From Aurelia coerulea (taxonomy: Eukaryota; Cnidaria; Scyphozoa; Semaeostomeae; Ulmaridae), in the NCBI GenBank assembly GCA_039566865.1, contig CM076962.1, forward strand, positions 9,232,743 to 9,296,742: a DNA stretch of 64,000 nt, written 5' to 3'. Each line of letters begins with the position of its first letter. Position 1 is the stretch's first letter. Made by a program: the position numbers and the translations under genes. Positions 11,601 through 26,700 of the stretch are shown piece after piece. The notes under the pieces were generated by a model. That model saw nothing but the letters and a program-made list of their open reading frames with translations. It ran no database searches and was not told the origin of the DNA.

Positions 11601-14600
11601 TACTACAGACATTAGCTTTTTCTTTAGTCTTATTTTAGCTTTAATGCATAAACAAACCTCAATTAATTAAATGTTTATTTTCTAAAAAAACAAAATATAA
11701 ACGAATAGTGGGGATTAACGTACTTTACTAGCTACAATTTATATTATAAACAGTATTGCACTCATCTTTCTTTAAACTTTAGTTCTGCCAGTTACTTCAT
11801 TTATAGCACTATATTAGTGCTGCAGCAACAATTCTTGGAAACATTACTACAGACATTAGCTTTTTCTTTAGTCTTATTTTAGCTTTAATGGATAAACGAA
11901 CCTCAATTAATTAAATGTTTATTTTCTCAAAGAAAACAAAATATAAACACAAAAAGTGTCAATTAACGTACTTTAGTAGCTTTAATTTATATTTTAAAGA
12001 GCATTCGCTATTCTTTAAAACTTTAATTTTTTCCAGTAACTTCTCTTATAGTTCTATATTAGTGTTCCAACAACCATTTTTCGAAACATTACTATAGACA
12101 TTAGCTTTTTCTTTAGTCTTATTTTAGCTTTAATGCATAAATAAACGTCAATTAAATAAATGGTTATTTTCTCAATTAAAAAAAATATCAACAAAAAGTG
12201 GGGATTAACGTACCTTACTAGCTACAATTTAAATTATAAACAGTATTGCACCAATCGTTCTTTAACCTTTAGTTCTGCCAGTTACTTCTTTATAGCACTG
12301 TATCAGTGCTGCAGCAACAATTCTTGGAAACATTACTACAGACATTAGCTTTTTCTTTAGTCTTATTTTAGCTTTAATGCATAAACAAACCTCAATTAAT
12401 CAAATGTTATTTTTCTCAATTAAAACAAAATATAAACAAAAAGTGGGGATTAACGTACCTTACTAGCTAAAATTTATATTATAAACAGTATTGCACCAAT
12501 CGTTCTTTAACCTTTAGTTTTGCCAGTAACTTCTCTTATAGCACTATATTAGTAAGACAACAACAATTTTTGGAAACATTACTATAGAAATTAGCTTTTT
12601 CTTTAGTCTTACTTTAGCTTTAATGCATAAACAAACGTCAATTAATTAAATGTTTATTTTCTCAAGGAAAACAAAATATAAACACAAAAAGTGTCAATTA
12701 ACGTACTTTAGTAGCTTTAATTTATATTTTAAAGAGCATTCGCTGTTCTTTAAAACTTTAGTTTTGCCAGTAACTTATCTTATAGCACTATATTAGTAGT
12801 GCAACAACCATTTTTGGAAACATTACTATAGACATTTGCTTTTTCTTTAGTCTTATTTTAGCTTTAATGCATAAACAAACGTCAATTAATTAAATGTTTA
12901 TTTTCTCAATTAAAACAAAATATAAACAAAAAATTGGGATTAACGCACCTTACTAGCTACAATTTATATTATAAACAGTATTGCACTTATCGTTCTTTAA
13001 AACTTTAGTTCTACCAGTAACTTCTCTTATAGTTCTATATTAGTGCTGCAACAACCATTTTTGGAAACATTACTATAGACATTAGCTTTTTCTTTAGTCT
13101 TATTTTAGCTTTAATGCATAAACAAACGTCAATTAATTAAATGTTTGTTTTCTCAATTAAAACAAAATATAAACAAAAAGTGGGGATTAACGTACTTTAC
13201 TGGCTACAATTTATATTATATACAGTATTGCACTCATCTTTCTTTAAACTTTAGTTCTGCCAGTTACTTCATTTATAGCACTATATTAGTGCTGCAACAA
13301 CCATTTTTGGAAACATTACTATCGACATTAGTTTTTTTTTTAGTCTTATTTTAGCTTTACTGCAAAAACAAACATCGATAAAGTAAATGTTTATTTTCTC
13401 AATTAAAACAAAATATAAACAAAAAGTGGGGATTAACGTACCTTACTAGCTACAATTTATATTATAAACAGTATTACACTCATCTTTCTTTAAACTTTTA
13501 TTTCTGCCAGTTACTTCATTTATAGCACTATATTAGTTTTGCAGCAACAATTCTTGGAAACATTACTATAGACATTAGTTTTTTTTTAGTCTTATTTTAG
13601 CTTAACTGCAAAAACAAACATCGATAAATTAAATGTTTATTTTCTCAATTAAAACAAAATATAAACAAAATGTGGGGATTAACTCACCTTACTAGCTACA
13701 ATTTATATTATAAACAGTATTGCACTCATCTTTCTTTAAACTTTAGTTCTGCCAGTTACTTCATTTATAGCACTATATTAGTGCTGCAGCAACAATTCTT
13801 GGAAACATTACTATAGACATTAGTTTTTTCTTTAGTCTCATTTTGGCTTTATTGCATAAACAAACATCGATTAATTAAATGTTTATTTTCTCAAAGAAAG
13901 TAAAATATATACACAAAAGTTGTCGATTAGCGTACTTTAGTACATACAATTTATATTATAAAGAGTATTGCACTCATCGTTCTTTAAACTTTAGTTTTGC
14001 CAGTTACTTCATTTATAGCACTATATTAGTGCTGCAACAACCATTTTTGGAAACATTACTATAGAAATTAGCTTTTTCTTTAGTCTTATTTTAGCTTTAA
14101 TGCATAAACAAACCTCAATCAATTAAATGTTTATTTTCTCAAAGAAAACAAAATATAAACACAAAAATTGTCAATTAACGTACTTTATTAGCTTTAATTT
14201 ATATTTTAAAGAGCATTTGCTGTTCTTTAAAACTTTAGTTTTGCCAGTAACTTCTCTTTTAGCACTATATTAGTAGTGCAACAACCATTTTTGGAAACAT
14301 TACTATAGACATTAGCTTTTTCTTTAGTCTTATTTTAGCTTTAATGCATAAACAAACGTCATTTAATTAAATGTTTATTTTCTCAATTAAAACAAAATAT
14401 AAACAAAACGTTGGGATTAACGTACTTTAGTAGCTACAATTTATATTATAAAGAATATTGCAATCATCGTTCTTTAAAACTTTAGATTAGCCAGTTACTT
14501 CATTTATAGCACTATATTAGTGCTGCAACAACCATTTTTGGAAACATTACTATAGACATTAGTTTTTTCTTTAGTCTTATTTTAGCTTTCCTGAATAAAC

Positions 14601-15841
14601 AAAGATAGATTATTTAAATGTTATTTTCTCAAAGAAAACAAAATATAAACACAAAAAGTGTCAATTAACGTACTTTAGTAGCTTTATTTATATTTTATAA
14701 CTTTCGTCGTTCTTTAAAACTTTAATTTTTGCCAGTAACTTCTCTTATAGCACTATATTAGTGCTGCAACAACCATTTTTGGAAACATTACTATAGACAT
14801 TAGTTTTCTTTAGTCTTATTTTAGCTTTACTGCAAAAACAAACATCGATAAATTAAATGTTTATTTTCTCAAAGAAAACAAAATATAAACGAATAGTGGG
14901 GATTAACGTACTTTACTAGCTACAATTTATATTATAAACAGTATTGCACTCATCTTTCTTTAAACTTTAGTTCTGCCAGTTACTTCATTTATAGCACTAT
15001 ATTAGTGCTGCAGCAACAATTCTTGGAAACATTACTACAGACATTAGCTTTTTCTTTAGTCTTATTTTAGCTTTATGCATAAACAAACCTCAATTAATTA
15101 AATGTTTATTTTCTCAATTAAAACAAAATATAAACACAAAAAGTGGGGATTAACGTACTTTACTAGCTACAATTTATATTATAAACAGTATTGCACTCAT
15201 CGTTCTTTAAAGTTTTGCCAGTTACTTCATTTATAGCACTATATTAGTGCTGCAAACAACCATTTTTGGAAACATTACTATAGACATTAGTTTTTTCTTT
15301 AGTCTTATTTTAGCTTTAATGCATAAACAAACATCGATTAACTAAATGTTTATTTTCTCAAAGAAAATAAAATATAAACACAAAAGTGTCAATTAACGTA
15401 CTTTAGTAGCTTTAATTTATATTTAAAGAGTATAGCATTCGTTGTTCTTTAAAACTTTAGTTTTGCCAGTAACTTCTTTTATAGCACTATATTAGTGCTG
15501 CAACAACCATTTTTGGAAACATTACTATAGACATTAGCTTTTTCTTTAGTCTTATTTTAGCTTTAATGCATAAACAAACCTCAATTAATTAAATGTTTAT
15601 TTTCTCAATTAAAACAAAATATAAATACAAAAAGTGGGGATTAACGTACTTTACTAGCTACAATTTATATTATAAACAGTATTGCACCAATCGTTCTTTA
15701 ACACTTTAGTTTTGCCAGTAACTTCTTTTATAGCACTATATTAGTGCTGCAACAACCATTTTTGGAAACATTACTATAGACATTAGCTTTTTCTTTAGTC
15801 TTATTTTAGCTTTAATGCATAAACAAACATCGATTAATTAA

Positions 15842-16089
15842 ATGTTTATTTTCTCAAAGAAAACAAAATATAAACACAAAAAGTGTCAATTAACGTACTT
15901 TAGTAGCTTTAATTTATATTTTAAAGAGTATTGCATTCTCGTTCTTTAAAACTTTAGTTTTGCCAGTAACTTCTCTTATAGCACTATATTAGTGCTGCAA
16001 CAACCATTTTTGGAAACATTACTATAGACATTAGTTTTTTCTTTAGTCTTATTTTAGCTTTAATGCATAAACAAACATCGATTAATTAA
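15842..16089 (+). repeat. Representative type A satellite monomer (248 bp)
   Basis: The phase is set arbitrarily at the recurrent ATGTTTATTTTC. Diagnostic words in order are TCAAAGAAAACAAAAT, GTGTCAATTAACGTAC, TTTAGTAGCTTTAATTT, TTTTGCCAGTAACTTCTC, the hairpin at 15980-15996 and CAACAACCATTTTTGG. It ends in ATTAATTAA, which leads into the next unit. Confidence 0.9.
15980..15996 (+). repeat. Satellite hairpin, consensus form
   Basis: AGCACTA-TAT-TAGTGCT has a perfect 7-bp stem with a 3-nt loop and recurs once per full-length monomer. Loop bases vary among copies (TAT, TAA, TGT, TCT, AAG) while the arms usually stay complementary. Confidence 0.8.
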
Positions 16090-16831
16090 ATGTTTATTTT
16101 CTCAAAGAAAATAAAATATAAACACAAAAAGTGTCAATTAACGTACTTTAGTAGCTTTAATTTATATTTAAAAGTATTGCATTCGTCGTTCTTTAAAACT
16201 TTAGTTTTGCCAGTAACTTCTTTTATAGCACTATATTAGTGCTGCAACAACCATTTTTGGAAACATTACTATAGACATTAGCTTTTTCTTTAGTCATATT
16301 TTAGCTTTAATGCATAAACAAACCTCAATTAATTAAATGTTTATTTTCTCAATTAAAACAAAATATAAACACGAAAAGTGGGGATTAACGTACTTTACTA
16401 GCTACAATTTATATTATAAACAGTATTGCACCAATCGTTCTTTAAACTTTAGTTCTGCCAGTTACTTCATTTATAGCACTATATTAGTGCTGCAACAACC
16501 ATTTTTGGAAACATTACTATAGAATTAGTTTTTTCTTTAGTCTTATTTTAGCTTTAATGCATAAACAAACATTGATTAATTAAATGTTTATTTTCTCGAA
16601 GAAAACAAAATATAAACACAAAAAGTGTTGATTAACGTACTTTAGTAGCTACAATTTATATTTAAAAAGTATAGCATTCATCGTTCTTTAAAACTTTAGT
16701 TTGCCAGTAACTTCATTTATAGCACTATATTAGTGCTGCAACAAACCATTTTTGGAAACATTACTATAGACATTAGTTTTTTCTTTAGTCTCATTTTAGC
16801 TTAATTGCAGAAACAAACATTGATTATTTAA

Positions 16832-17035
16832 ATGTTTATTTTCTAAAAGAACACAAAATATAAGCACAACAAATAGGGCTTAACGTACTTTAGTAGCTAC
16901 AATTTATATTATAAACAGTATTGCATTCATCGTTCTTTAAAACTTTAGTTCTGCCAGTTACTTCTTACAATAGACATTAGTTTTTTCTTTAGTCTCATTT
17001 TAGCTTTACTGAATAAACAAACATCGATTGTTTAA
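16832..17035 (+). repeat. Representative type C short monomer (204 bp, hairpin deleted)
   Basis: Carries ACAACAAATAGGGCTTAACG and runs from CAGTTACTTC straight into TTACAATAGACATTAG, so about 45 bp including the hairpin is missing. A second 204-bp copy lies at 24577-24780 with nearly the same sequence. Related short copies occur near 41.9, 49.7 and 57.1 kb. Confidence 0.85.
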
Positions 17036-17421
17036 ATGTTAATTTTCTCAAAGAAAACAAAATATAAAAACAAAAAGTGTCAATTAACGTACTTTAGTAG
17101 CTTTAATTTATATTTTAAAGAGTATAGCATTCGTCGTTCTTTAAAACTTTAGTTTTGCCAGTAACTTCTCTTATAGCACTATATTAGTGCTGCAACAGCC
17201 ATTTTTGGAAGCATTACTATAGACATTAGCTTTTTCTTTTAGTCTTATTTTAGCTTTAATGCATAAACAAACGTCAATTAATTAAATGTTTTTTTTCTCA
17301 ATTAAAACAAAATATAAATAAATAGTGGGGATTAACGTACTTTACTAGCTACAATTTATATTATAAACAGTATTGCACCAATCGTTCTTTAAACTTTAGT
17401 TCTGCCAGTTACTTCTTTTAT

Positions 17422-17438
17422 AGCACTGTATTAGTGCT
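17422..17438 (+). repeat. Satellite hairpin, G.T intermediate between A and B forms
   Basis: AGCACTG-TAT-TAGTGCT has the B-type left arm with the A-type right arm, leaving one G.T (G.U in RNA) pair at the top of the stem. Confidence 0.75.
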
Positions 17439-17531
17439 GCAGCAACAATTCTTGGAAACATTACTACAGACATTAGCTTTTTCTTTAGTCTTATTTTAGC
17501 TTTAATGCATAAACAAACGTCAATTAATTAA

Positions 17532-17778
17532 ATGTTTATTTTCTCAATTAAAACAAAATATAAACAAAAAGTGGGGATTAACGTACCTTACTAGCTACAA
17601 TTTATATTATAAACAGTATTGCACTCAATCGTTCTTTAACCATTAGTTCTGCCAGTTACTTCTTTTATAGCACTGTATCAGTGCTGCTGCAACAATTCTT
17701 TGAAACATTACTATCGACATTAGTTTTTTCTTTAGTCTTATTTTAGCTTTAATTCAAAAACAAACATCGGTTAATTAA
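17532..17778 (+). repeat. Representative type B satellite monomer (247 bp)
   Basis: Diagnostic words are TCAATTAAAACAAAAT, GTGGGGATTAACGTACC, TTACTAGCTACAATTT, ATTATAAACAGTATTGCAC, TTCTGCCAGTTACTTC and the hairpin AGCACTG-TAT-CAGTGCT at 17669-17685. Type B differs from type A at correlated positions along its length, so the two are true subfamilies. Confidence 0.88.
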
Positions 17779-20700
17779 ATGTTTATTTTCTTTAAGAAAA
17801 AATATAAACGAATAGTGGGGATTAACGTACTTTATAATTTTTAAGTTATATTTTAAAGAGTATAGCATTCATCGTTCTTTAAAACTTTACTTCATTTATA
17901 GCACTTTATTAGTGCTGTAACAACCATTTTTGGAAACATTACTATAGACATTAGCTTTTTCTTTAGTCTTATTTTAGCTTTAATGCATAAACAAACATCG
18001 ATTAATTAAATGTTTAATTTCTCGATTAAAACAAAATATAAACACAAAAAGTGTATATTAACGTACTTTAGTAGCTTTAATTTATATTTTAAAGCGTATA
18101 GCATTCATCATTCTTTAAAACTTTAGTTTAGCCAGTTACTTCATGTATAGCACTTTATTGGTGCTGCAACAACCATTTTTGGAAACATTACTATAGACAT
18201 TAGCTTTTTCTTTAGTCTTATTTTAGATTTAATGCATAAACAAACGTCAATTAGATAAATGTTTAATTTCTCGATTAAAACAAAATATAAACACAAAAAG
18301 TGTCGATTAACGTACCTTACTAGCTACAATTTATATTATAAACAATATTGAACTTATCGTTCTTTAAAACATTAGTTCAACCAGTAACTTCTTTTAAAGC
18401 ACTATATTAGTGATGCAGCAACCATTTTTGGAAACATTACTATAGACATTAGCTTTTTCTTTAGTCTTATTTTAGATTTAATGCATAAACCAACGTCAAT
18501 TAAATAAATGTTTAATTTCTCGATTAAAACAAAATATCAACAACAAGTGTCGATTAACTTACCTTAGTTGCTTTAATTTATATTTTAAAGCGTATAGCAT
18601 TCATCATTCTTTAAAACTTTAGTTTTGCCATTAACTTCTCTTAAGGCACTATATTAGTAAGGCAACAACCATTTTTGGAAACATTACTATAGACATTAGC
18701 TTTTTCTTTAGTCTTATTTTAGCTTTAATGCATAAACAAACGTCAATTAATTAATTGTTTATTTTCTCAATTAAAACAAAATATAAACAAAAAGTGGGGA
18801 TTAACGTACCTTACTAGCTACAATTTATATTATAAACAGTATTGCACTTATCGTTATTTAAAACTTTAGTTCTACCGGTAACTTCTTTTAAAGCACTATC
18901 TTAGTGCTGCAACAACCATTTTTGGAAACATTACTACAGTCATTAGCTTTTTCTTTCGTCTTAATTTAGCATTAATGCATAAACAAACCTCAATTAATTA
19001 AATGTTTATTTTCTCAAAGAACACAAAATATAAACACAACAAATAGGGCTTAAGGTATTTTAGTAGGTACAATTTATATTATAAACAGTATTGCATTCAT
19101 CGTTCTTTAAAACTTTAGTTCTGCCAGTTACTTCTTTCAAAAGACATTAGTTTTTTCTTTAGTCTCATTTTATCTTTACTGTAGAAACAAACATCGATTG
19201 TTCAAATGTTAATTTTCTCAAAGAAAACAAAATATAAAAACAAAAAGTGTCAATTAACGTACTTTAGTAGCTTTAATTTATATTTTAAAGAGTATAGCAT
19301 TCGTCGTTCTTTAAAACTTTAGTTTCGCCAGTAACTTCTCTTATAGCACTATATTAGTGCTGCAACAACCATTTTTGGAAACATTACTATATAAATTAGT
19401 TTTTTCTTTAGTCTAATATTAGCTGACCTGAATAAGCAAACATAGATTATTTAAATGTTCATTTTCTCAAATAAAACAAAATATAAATACGTAAAGTGTG
19501 GATGAACGTACTTTAGTTGCTTTAATTTATAATTTAAATAGTATAGCACTCATCGTTCTTTAAATCTTTAGATTAGCCAGTTACTTCATTTATAGCACTA
19601 TATTAGTGCTGGAACAACTATTTTTGGAAACTTTACTATAGACATTAGTTTTTTCTTTAGTTTTATTTTAGCTTTAATGCATAAACAAACCTCAATTAAT
19701 TAAATGTTTAATTTGTCGATTAAAACAAAATATAAACACGAAAAGTGTGGATTAACGTACTTTACTAGCTATAATTTATATTATAAACAGTATTGCACCA
19801 ATCGTTCTATAAACTTTAGTTCTGCCAGTTACTTCTTCTATAGCACTGTATCAGTGCTGCAGCAACAATTCTTGGAAACATTACTACAGGCATTAGCTTT
19901 TTCTTTACTCTTATTTTAGCTTTAATGCATAAACAAACATCGATTAATTAAATGTTTAATTTCTCGATTAAAACAAAATATAAACACAAAAAGTGTCAAT
20001 TAACGTACTTTAGTAGCTTTAATTTATACTTTAAAGAGCATTTGTTGTTCTTTAGTTTTGCCAGTAACTTTTATATAGCACTATATTAGTGCTGCAACAA
20101 CCATTTTTGGAAACATTACTATAGACATTAGCTTTTTCTTTTGTCTTATTTTAGCTTTAATGCATAAACAAACGTCAATTAATTAAATGTTTTTTTTCTC
20201 ATTAAACCTTACTTGCTATAATTTATATTATAAACGGTATTGCACCAATCGTTCTGCCAGTTACTTCTTTTATAGCACTGTATCAGTGCTGCAGCAACAA
20301 TTCTTGGAAACATTACTACAGACAGTAGCTTTTTCTTTAGTCTTATTTTAGCTTTAATGCATAAACAAACCTCAATTAATCAAATGTTATTTTTCTCAAT
20401 TAAAACAAAATATAAACAAAAAGTGGGGTTTAACGTACCTTACTAGCTACAATTTATATTATAAACAGTATTGCACCAATCGTTCTTTAACCTTTAGTTC
20501 TGCCAGTTACTTCTTTTATAGCACTGTATCAGTGCTGCTGCAACAATTCTTTGAAACATTACTATCGACATTAGTTTTTTCTTTAGTCTTATTTTAGCTT
20601 TAATTCAAAAACAAACATCGGTTAATTAAATGTTTATTTTCTTTAAGAAAGCAAAATATAAACGAATAGTGGGGATTAACGTACTTTAGCATTTTTAAGT

Positions 20701-23700
20701 TATATTTTAAAGAGTATAGCATTCATCGTTCTTTAAAACTTTACTTCATTTATAGCACTTTATTAGTGCTGTAACAACCATTTTTGGAAACATTACTATA
20801 GACATTAGCTCTTTCTTTAGTCATATTTTAGCTTTAATGCATAAACAAACCTCAATTAATTAAATGTTTAATTTCTCGATTAAAACAAAATATAAATACG
20901 AAAAGTGTGTATTAACGTACTTTACTAGCTACAAAAGATATTATAAACAGTATTGCACCAATCGTTCTTTAAAACTTTAGTTTTGCCAGTAACTTCTTTT
21001 ATAGCACTATATTAGTGCTGCAACAACTATTTTTGGAAACATTACTATAGACATTAGTTTTTTCTTTAGTCTTATTTTAGCTTTAATGCATAAACAAACC
21101 TCAATTAATTAAGTGTTTAATTTCTTGATTAAAGCAAAATATAAACACGACAAGTTTGGATTAACGTACTTTACTAGCTACAATATATATTATAAACATT
21201 ATTGCACCAATCGTTCTTCAAACTTTAGTTCTGCCAGTTACTTCATTTAAAGCACTATATTAGTGCTGCAACAACCATTTTTGGAAACATTACTATAGAT
21301 ATTAGTTTTTTCTTTTGTCTTATTTTAGCTTTAATGCATAAACAAACATTGATCAACTAAATGTTTATTTTCTCGAAGAAAATAAAATATAAACACAAAA
21401 AGTGTTGATTAACGTACTTTAGTAGCTTTGATTTATAATTTAAAAAGTTTAGCATTTATCATTCTTTAAAACTTTAGTTTTTTCAGTAACTTCTTTTATA
21501 GCACTATATTTGTGCTGCAACAAATATTTTTGGAAACATTACTATAGACATTAGCTTTTTCTTTAGTCATATTTTAGCTTTAATGCATAAACAAACCTCA
21601 ATTAATTAAATGTTTAATTTTCTAATTAAAACAAAATATAAATACGAAAAGTGTGTATTAACGTACTTTACTAGCTACAATTTATATTATAAACAGTATT
21701 GCACCAATCGTTCTTTAAAACTTTAGTTTTACCAGTAACTTCTTTTATAGCACTATATTAGTGCTGCAACAACTATTTTTGGAAACATTACTATAGACAT
21801 TAGTTTTTTCTTTAATCTCATTTTATCTTTACTGCAGAAACAAACATCGATTATTCAAATGTTAATTTTCTCAAAGAAAACAAAATATAAAAACAAAAAG
21901 TGTCAATTAACGTACTTTAGTAGCTATAATTTATATTATAAAGAATAATGAAGTCATTGTTCTTTAAAACTTTAGATTAGCCAGTTACTTCTCTTATAAC
22001 ACTATATTAGTGCTGCAACAACCATTTTTGGAAACATTACTAGAGACATTAGCTTTAATCTTTAGTCTTATTACAAACATCGATAAATTAAATGTTTATT
22101 TTCTCAATTAAAACGAAATATAAACGAATAGTGGGGATTAACGTTCTTTACTAGCTACAATTTATATCATAAACAGTATTGCACCAATCGTTCTTTTAAC
22201 TTTAGTTCTGCTAGTTTCTTCATTTATAGCACTATATTAGTGCTGCAGCAACAATTCTTGGAAACATTACTACATAAATTAGCTTTTTTTAGTCTTATTT
22301 TAGCTTTTATGCATAAACAAACCTCAATTAATTAAATGTTTAATTTCTCGATTAAAACAAAATATAAACACAAAAAGTGTCAATTAACGTACTTTAGCGG
22401 CATTAATTTATATTTTAAAGAGTATAGCATTCGTCGTTCTTTAAAACTTTAGTTTTGCCAGTAACTTCTCTAATAGCACTATATTAGTGCTGCAACAACC
22501 ATTTTTGGAAACATTACTATAGAAATTAGCTTTTTCTTTAAGTCTTATTTAAGCTTTAATGCATAAACAAACATCGATGAACTAAATGTTTATTTTCTCA
22601 AAGAAAATAAAATATAAACACAAAAAGTGTCAATTAAGGTACTTTAGTAGCTTTAATTTATTATTTAAAGAGTATAGCATTCGTTGTTCTTTAAAACGTT
22701 AGTTTTGCCAGTGACTTCTTTTATAGCACTATATTAGTGCTGCAACAACCATTTTTGGAAACATTACTATAGACATTAGCTTTTTCTTTAGTCTTATTTT
22801 AGCTTTAATGCATAAACAAACCTCAATTAATTAAGTGTTTAATTTCTTGATTAAAGCAAAATATAAACACGACAAGTTTGGATTAACGTACTTTACTAGC
22901 TACAATATATATTATAAACATTATTGCACCAATCGTTCTTTAAACTTTAGTTCTGCCAGTTACTTCATTTAAAGCACTATATTAGTGCTGCAACAACCAT
23001 TTTTGGAAACATTACTATAGATATTAGTTTTTTCTTTTGTCTTATTTTAGCTTTAATGCATAAACAAACATTGATCAACTAAATGTTTATTTTCTCGAAG
23101 AAAATAAAATATAAACACAAAAAGTGTTGATTAACGTACATTAGTAGCTTTGATTTATAATTTAAAAAGTATAGCATTGATCGTTCTTTAAAACTTTAGT
23201 TTTGCCAGTAACTTCTTTTATAGCACTATATCAGTGCTGCTGCAACAATTCTTTGAAACATTACTATCGACATTAGTTTTTTCTTTAGTCTTATTTTAGC
23301 TTTAATTCAAAAACAAACCTCAATTAATCAAATGTTATTTTTCTCAATTAAAACAAAATATAAATACGAAAAGTGTGTATTAACGTACTTTACTAGCTAC
23401 AAAAGATATTATAAACAGTATTGCACCAATCGTTCTTTAAAACTTTAGTTTTGCCAGTAACTTCTTTTATAGCACTATATTAGTGCTGCAACAACTATTT
23501 TTGGAAACATTACTATAGACATTAGTTTTTTCTTGAATCTTATTTTATCTTTACTGCAGAAACAAACATCGATTATTCAAATGTTAATTTTCTCAAAGAA
23601 AACAAAATATAAACACAAAAAGTGTCAATTAACGTACTTTAGCGGCATTAATTTATATTTTAAAGAGTATAGCATTCGTCGTTCTTTAAAACTTTAGTTT

Positions 23701-26700
23701 TGCCAGTAACTTCTCTAATAGCACTATATTAGTGCTGCAACAACCATTTTTGGAAACATTACTATAGAAATTAGCTTTTTCTTTAAGTCTTATTTAAGCT
23801 TTAATGCATAAACAAACATCGATGAACTAAATGTTTATTTTCTCAAAGAAAATAAAATATAAACACAAAAAGTGTCAATTAAGGTACTTTAGTAGCTTTA
23901 ATTTATTATTTAAAGAGTATAGCATTCGTTGTTCTTTAAAACGTTAGTTTTGCCAGTGACTTCTTTTATAGCACTATATTAGTGCTGCAACAACCATTTT
24001 TGGAAACATTACTATAGACATTAGCTTTTTCTTTAGTCTTATTTTAGCTTTAATGCATAAACAAACCTCAATTAATTAAGTGTTTAATTTCTTGATTAAA
24101 GCAAAATATAAACACGACAAGTTTGGATTAACGTACTTTACTAGCTACAATATATATTATAAACATTATTGCACCAATCGTTCTTTAAACTTTAGTTCTG
24201 CCAGTTACTTCATTTAAAGCACTATATTAGTGCTGCAACAACCATTTTTGGAAACATTACTATAGATATTAGTTTTTTCTTTTGTCTTATTTTAGCTTTA
24301 ATGCATAAACAAACATTGATTAACTAAATGTTTATTTTCTCGAAGAAAATAAAATATAAACACAAAAAGTGTTGATTAACGTACTTTAGTAGCTTTGATT
24401 TATAATTTAAAAAGTTTAGCATTTATCATTCTTTAAAACTTTAGTTTTTTCAGTAACTTCTTTTATAGCACTATATTTGTGCTGCAACAAATATTTTTGG
24501 AAACATTACTATAGACATTAGTTTTTTCTTTATTCTCATTTTAGCTTAATTGCAGAAACAAACATTGATTATTTAAATGTTTATTTTCTAAAAGAACACA
24601 AAATATAAGCACAACAAATAGGGCTTAACGTACTTTAGTAGCTACAATTTATATTATAAACAGTATTGCATTCATCGTTCTTTAAAACTTTAGTTCTGCC
24701 AGTTACTTCTTACAATAGACATTAGTTTTTTCTTTAGTCTCATTTTATCTTTACTGTAGAAACAAACATCGATTGTTCAAATGTTAATTTTCTCAAAGAA
24801 AACAAAATATAAAAACAAAAAGTGTCAATTAACGTACTTTAGTAGCTATAATTTATATTATAAAGAATAATGCAGTCATTGTTCTTTAAAACTTTAGATT
24901 AGCCAGTTACTTCTCTTATAACACTATATTAGTGCTGCAACAACCATTTTTGGAAACATTACTAGAGACATTAGCTTTAATCTTTAGTCTTATTACAAAC
25001 ATCGATAAATTAAATGTTTATTTTCTCATTTAAAACGAAATATAAATGAATAGTGGGGATTAACGTTCTTTACTAGCTACAATTTATATTATTAACAGTA
25101 TTGCACCAATCGTTCTTTAAACTTTAGTTCTGCTAGTTACTTCATTTATAGCAATATATTAATGCTGCAGCAACAATTCTTGGAAACATTACTACATACA
25201 TTAGCTTTTTCTTTAGTCTTATTTTAGCTTTAATGCATAAATAAACCTCAATTAATTAAATGTTTAATTTCTCGATTAAAACAAAATATAAACACAAAAA
25301 GTGTCAATTAACGTACTTTAGTAGCTTTAATTTATATTTTAAAGAGTATAGCATTCGTCGTTCTTTAAAACTTTAGTTTTGCCAGTAACTTCTTTTATAG
25401 CACTATATTAGTGCTGCAACAACCATTTTTGGAAACATTACTATAGAAATTAGTTTTTTCGATAGTCTTATTTTAGCTTTACTGAATAAACAAACATTGA
25501 TTAATTAAATGTTTATTTTCTCAAAGAAAACAAAATATAAACACAAAAAGTTTCAATTAACGTACTTTAGTAGCATTAATTCATATTTTAAAGAGTATAG
25601 CATTCGTCGTTCTTTAAAACTTTAGTTTTGGCAGTAACTTCTCTTATAACACTATAATAGTGCTGCAACAACTATTTTTGGAAACATTACTATAGACATT
25701 AGCTTTTTCTTTAGTCTTATTTTAGCTTTAATGCATAAACAAACCTCAATTAATTAAATGTTTATTTTCTCAAAGAAAACAAAATATAAACACAAAGTAG
25801 GGATTAACGTACCTTACTAGCTACAATTTCTATTATAATTAGTATTGCACATTTAGTTCTGCCAGTTACTTCATTTATAACACTATAATAATGCTGCAAC
25901 AACTATTTTTGGAAACATTACTACCGACATTAGTTTTTCTTTAGTCTTATTTTAGCTTTAATGCATAAGTTAACCTCATTTTAATTAAATGTTTATTTTC
26001 TCAAAGAAAACAGAATATAAACACAAAAAGTGTCAATCAACGTACTTTAGTAGCAATTTATATTTTTAAGAGCATTCCCTGTTCTTTAAAACTTTAGTTT
26101 TGCCAGTAACTTCTCTTAAAGCACTATATTAGTAAGGCAACAACCATTTTTGGAATTATTACTGTAGACATTAGCTTTTTCTTTATTTTTATTTTAGCTT
26201 TAATGCATAAACAAACGTCAATTAATTAAATGCCATTTTTCTCAATTAAAACAAAATATAAACAAAAAGTTGGGATTAACGTACTTTACTAGCTACAATT
26301 TATATTATAAACAGTATTGCACTTATCGTTCTTTAAAACTTTAGTTCAACCAGTAACTTCTTTTAAAGCACTATATTAGTGCTTCAACAACCATTTTTGG
26401 AAACATTACTACAGACATTAGCTTTTTCTTTAGTCTTATTTTAGCTTTAATGCATGAAAAAACCTCAATTAATTAAATGTTAATTTTCTCAATTAAAGCA
26501 AAATATAAACAAAAAGTTGGGATTAACGTACCTTACTAGCTACAATTTATATTATAAACAGTATTGCACTTATCGTTCTCTAAAACTTTAGTTCTACCAG
26601 TAACTTCTTTTAAAGCACTATGTTAGTGCTGCAACAACCACTTTTGGAAACATTACTATAGAAATTAGTTTTTTCAATAGTCTTATTTTAGCTTTACTGA

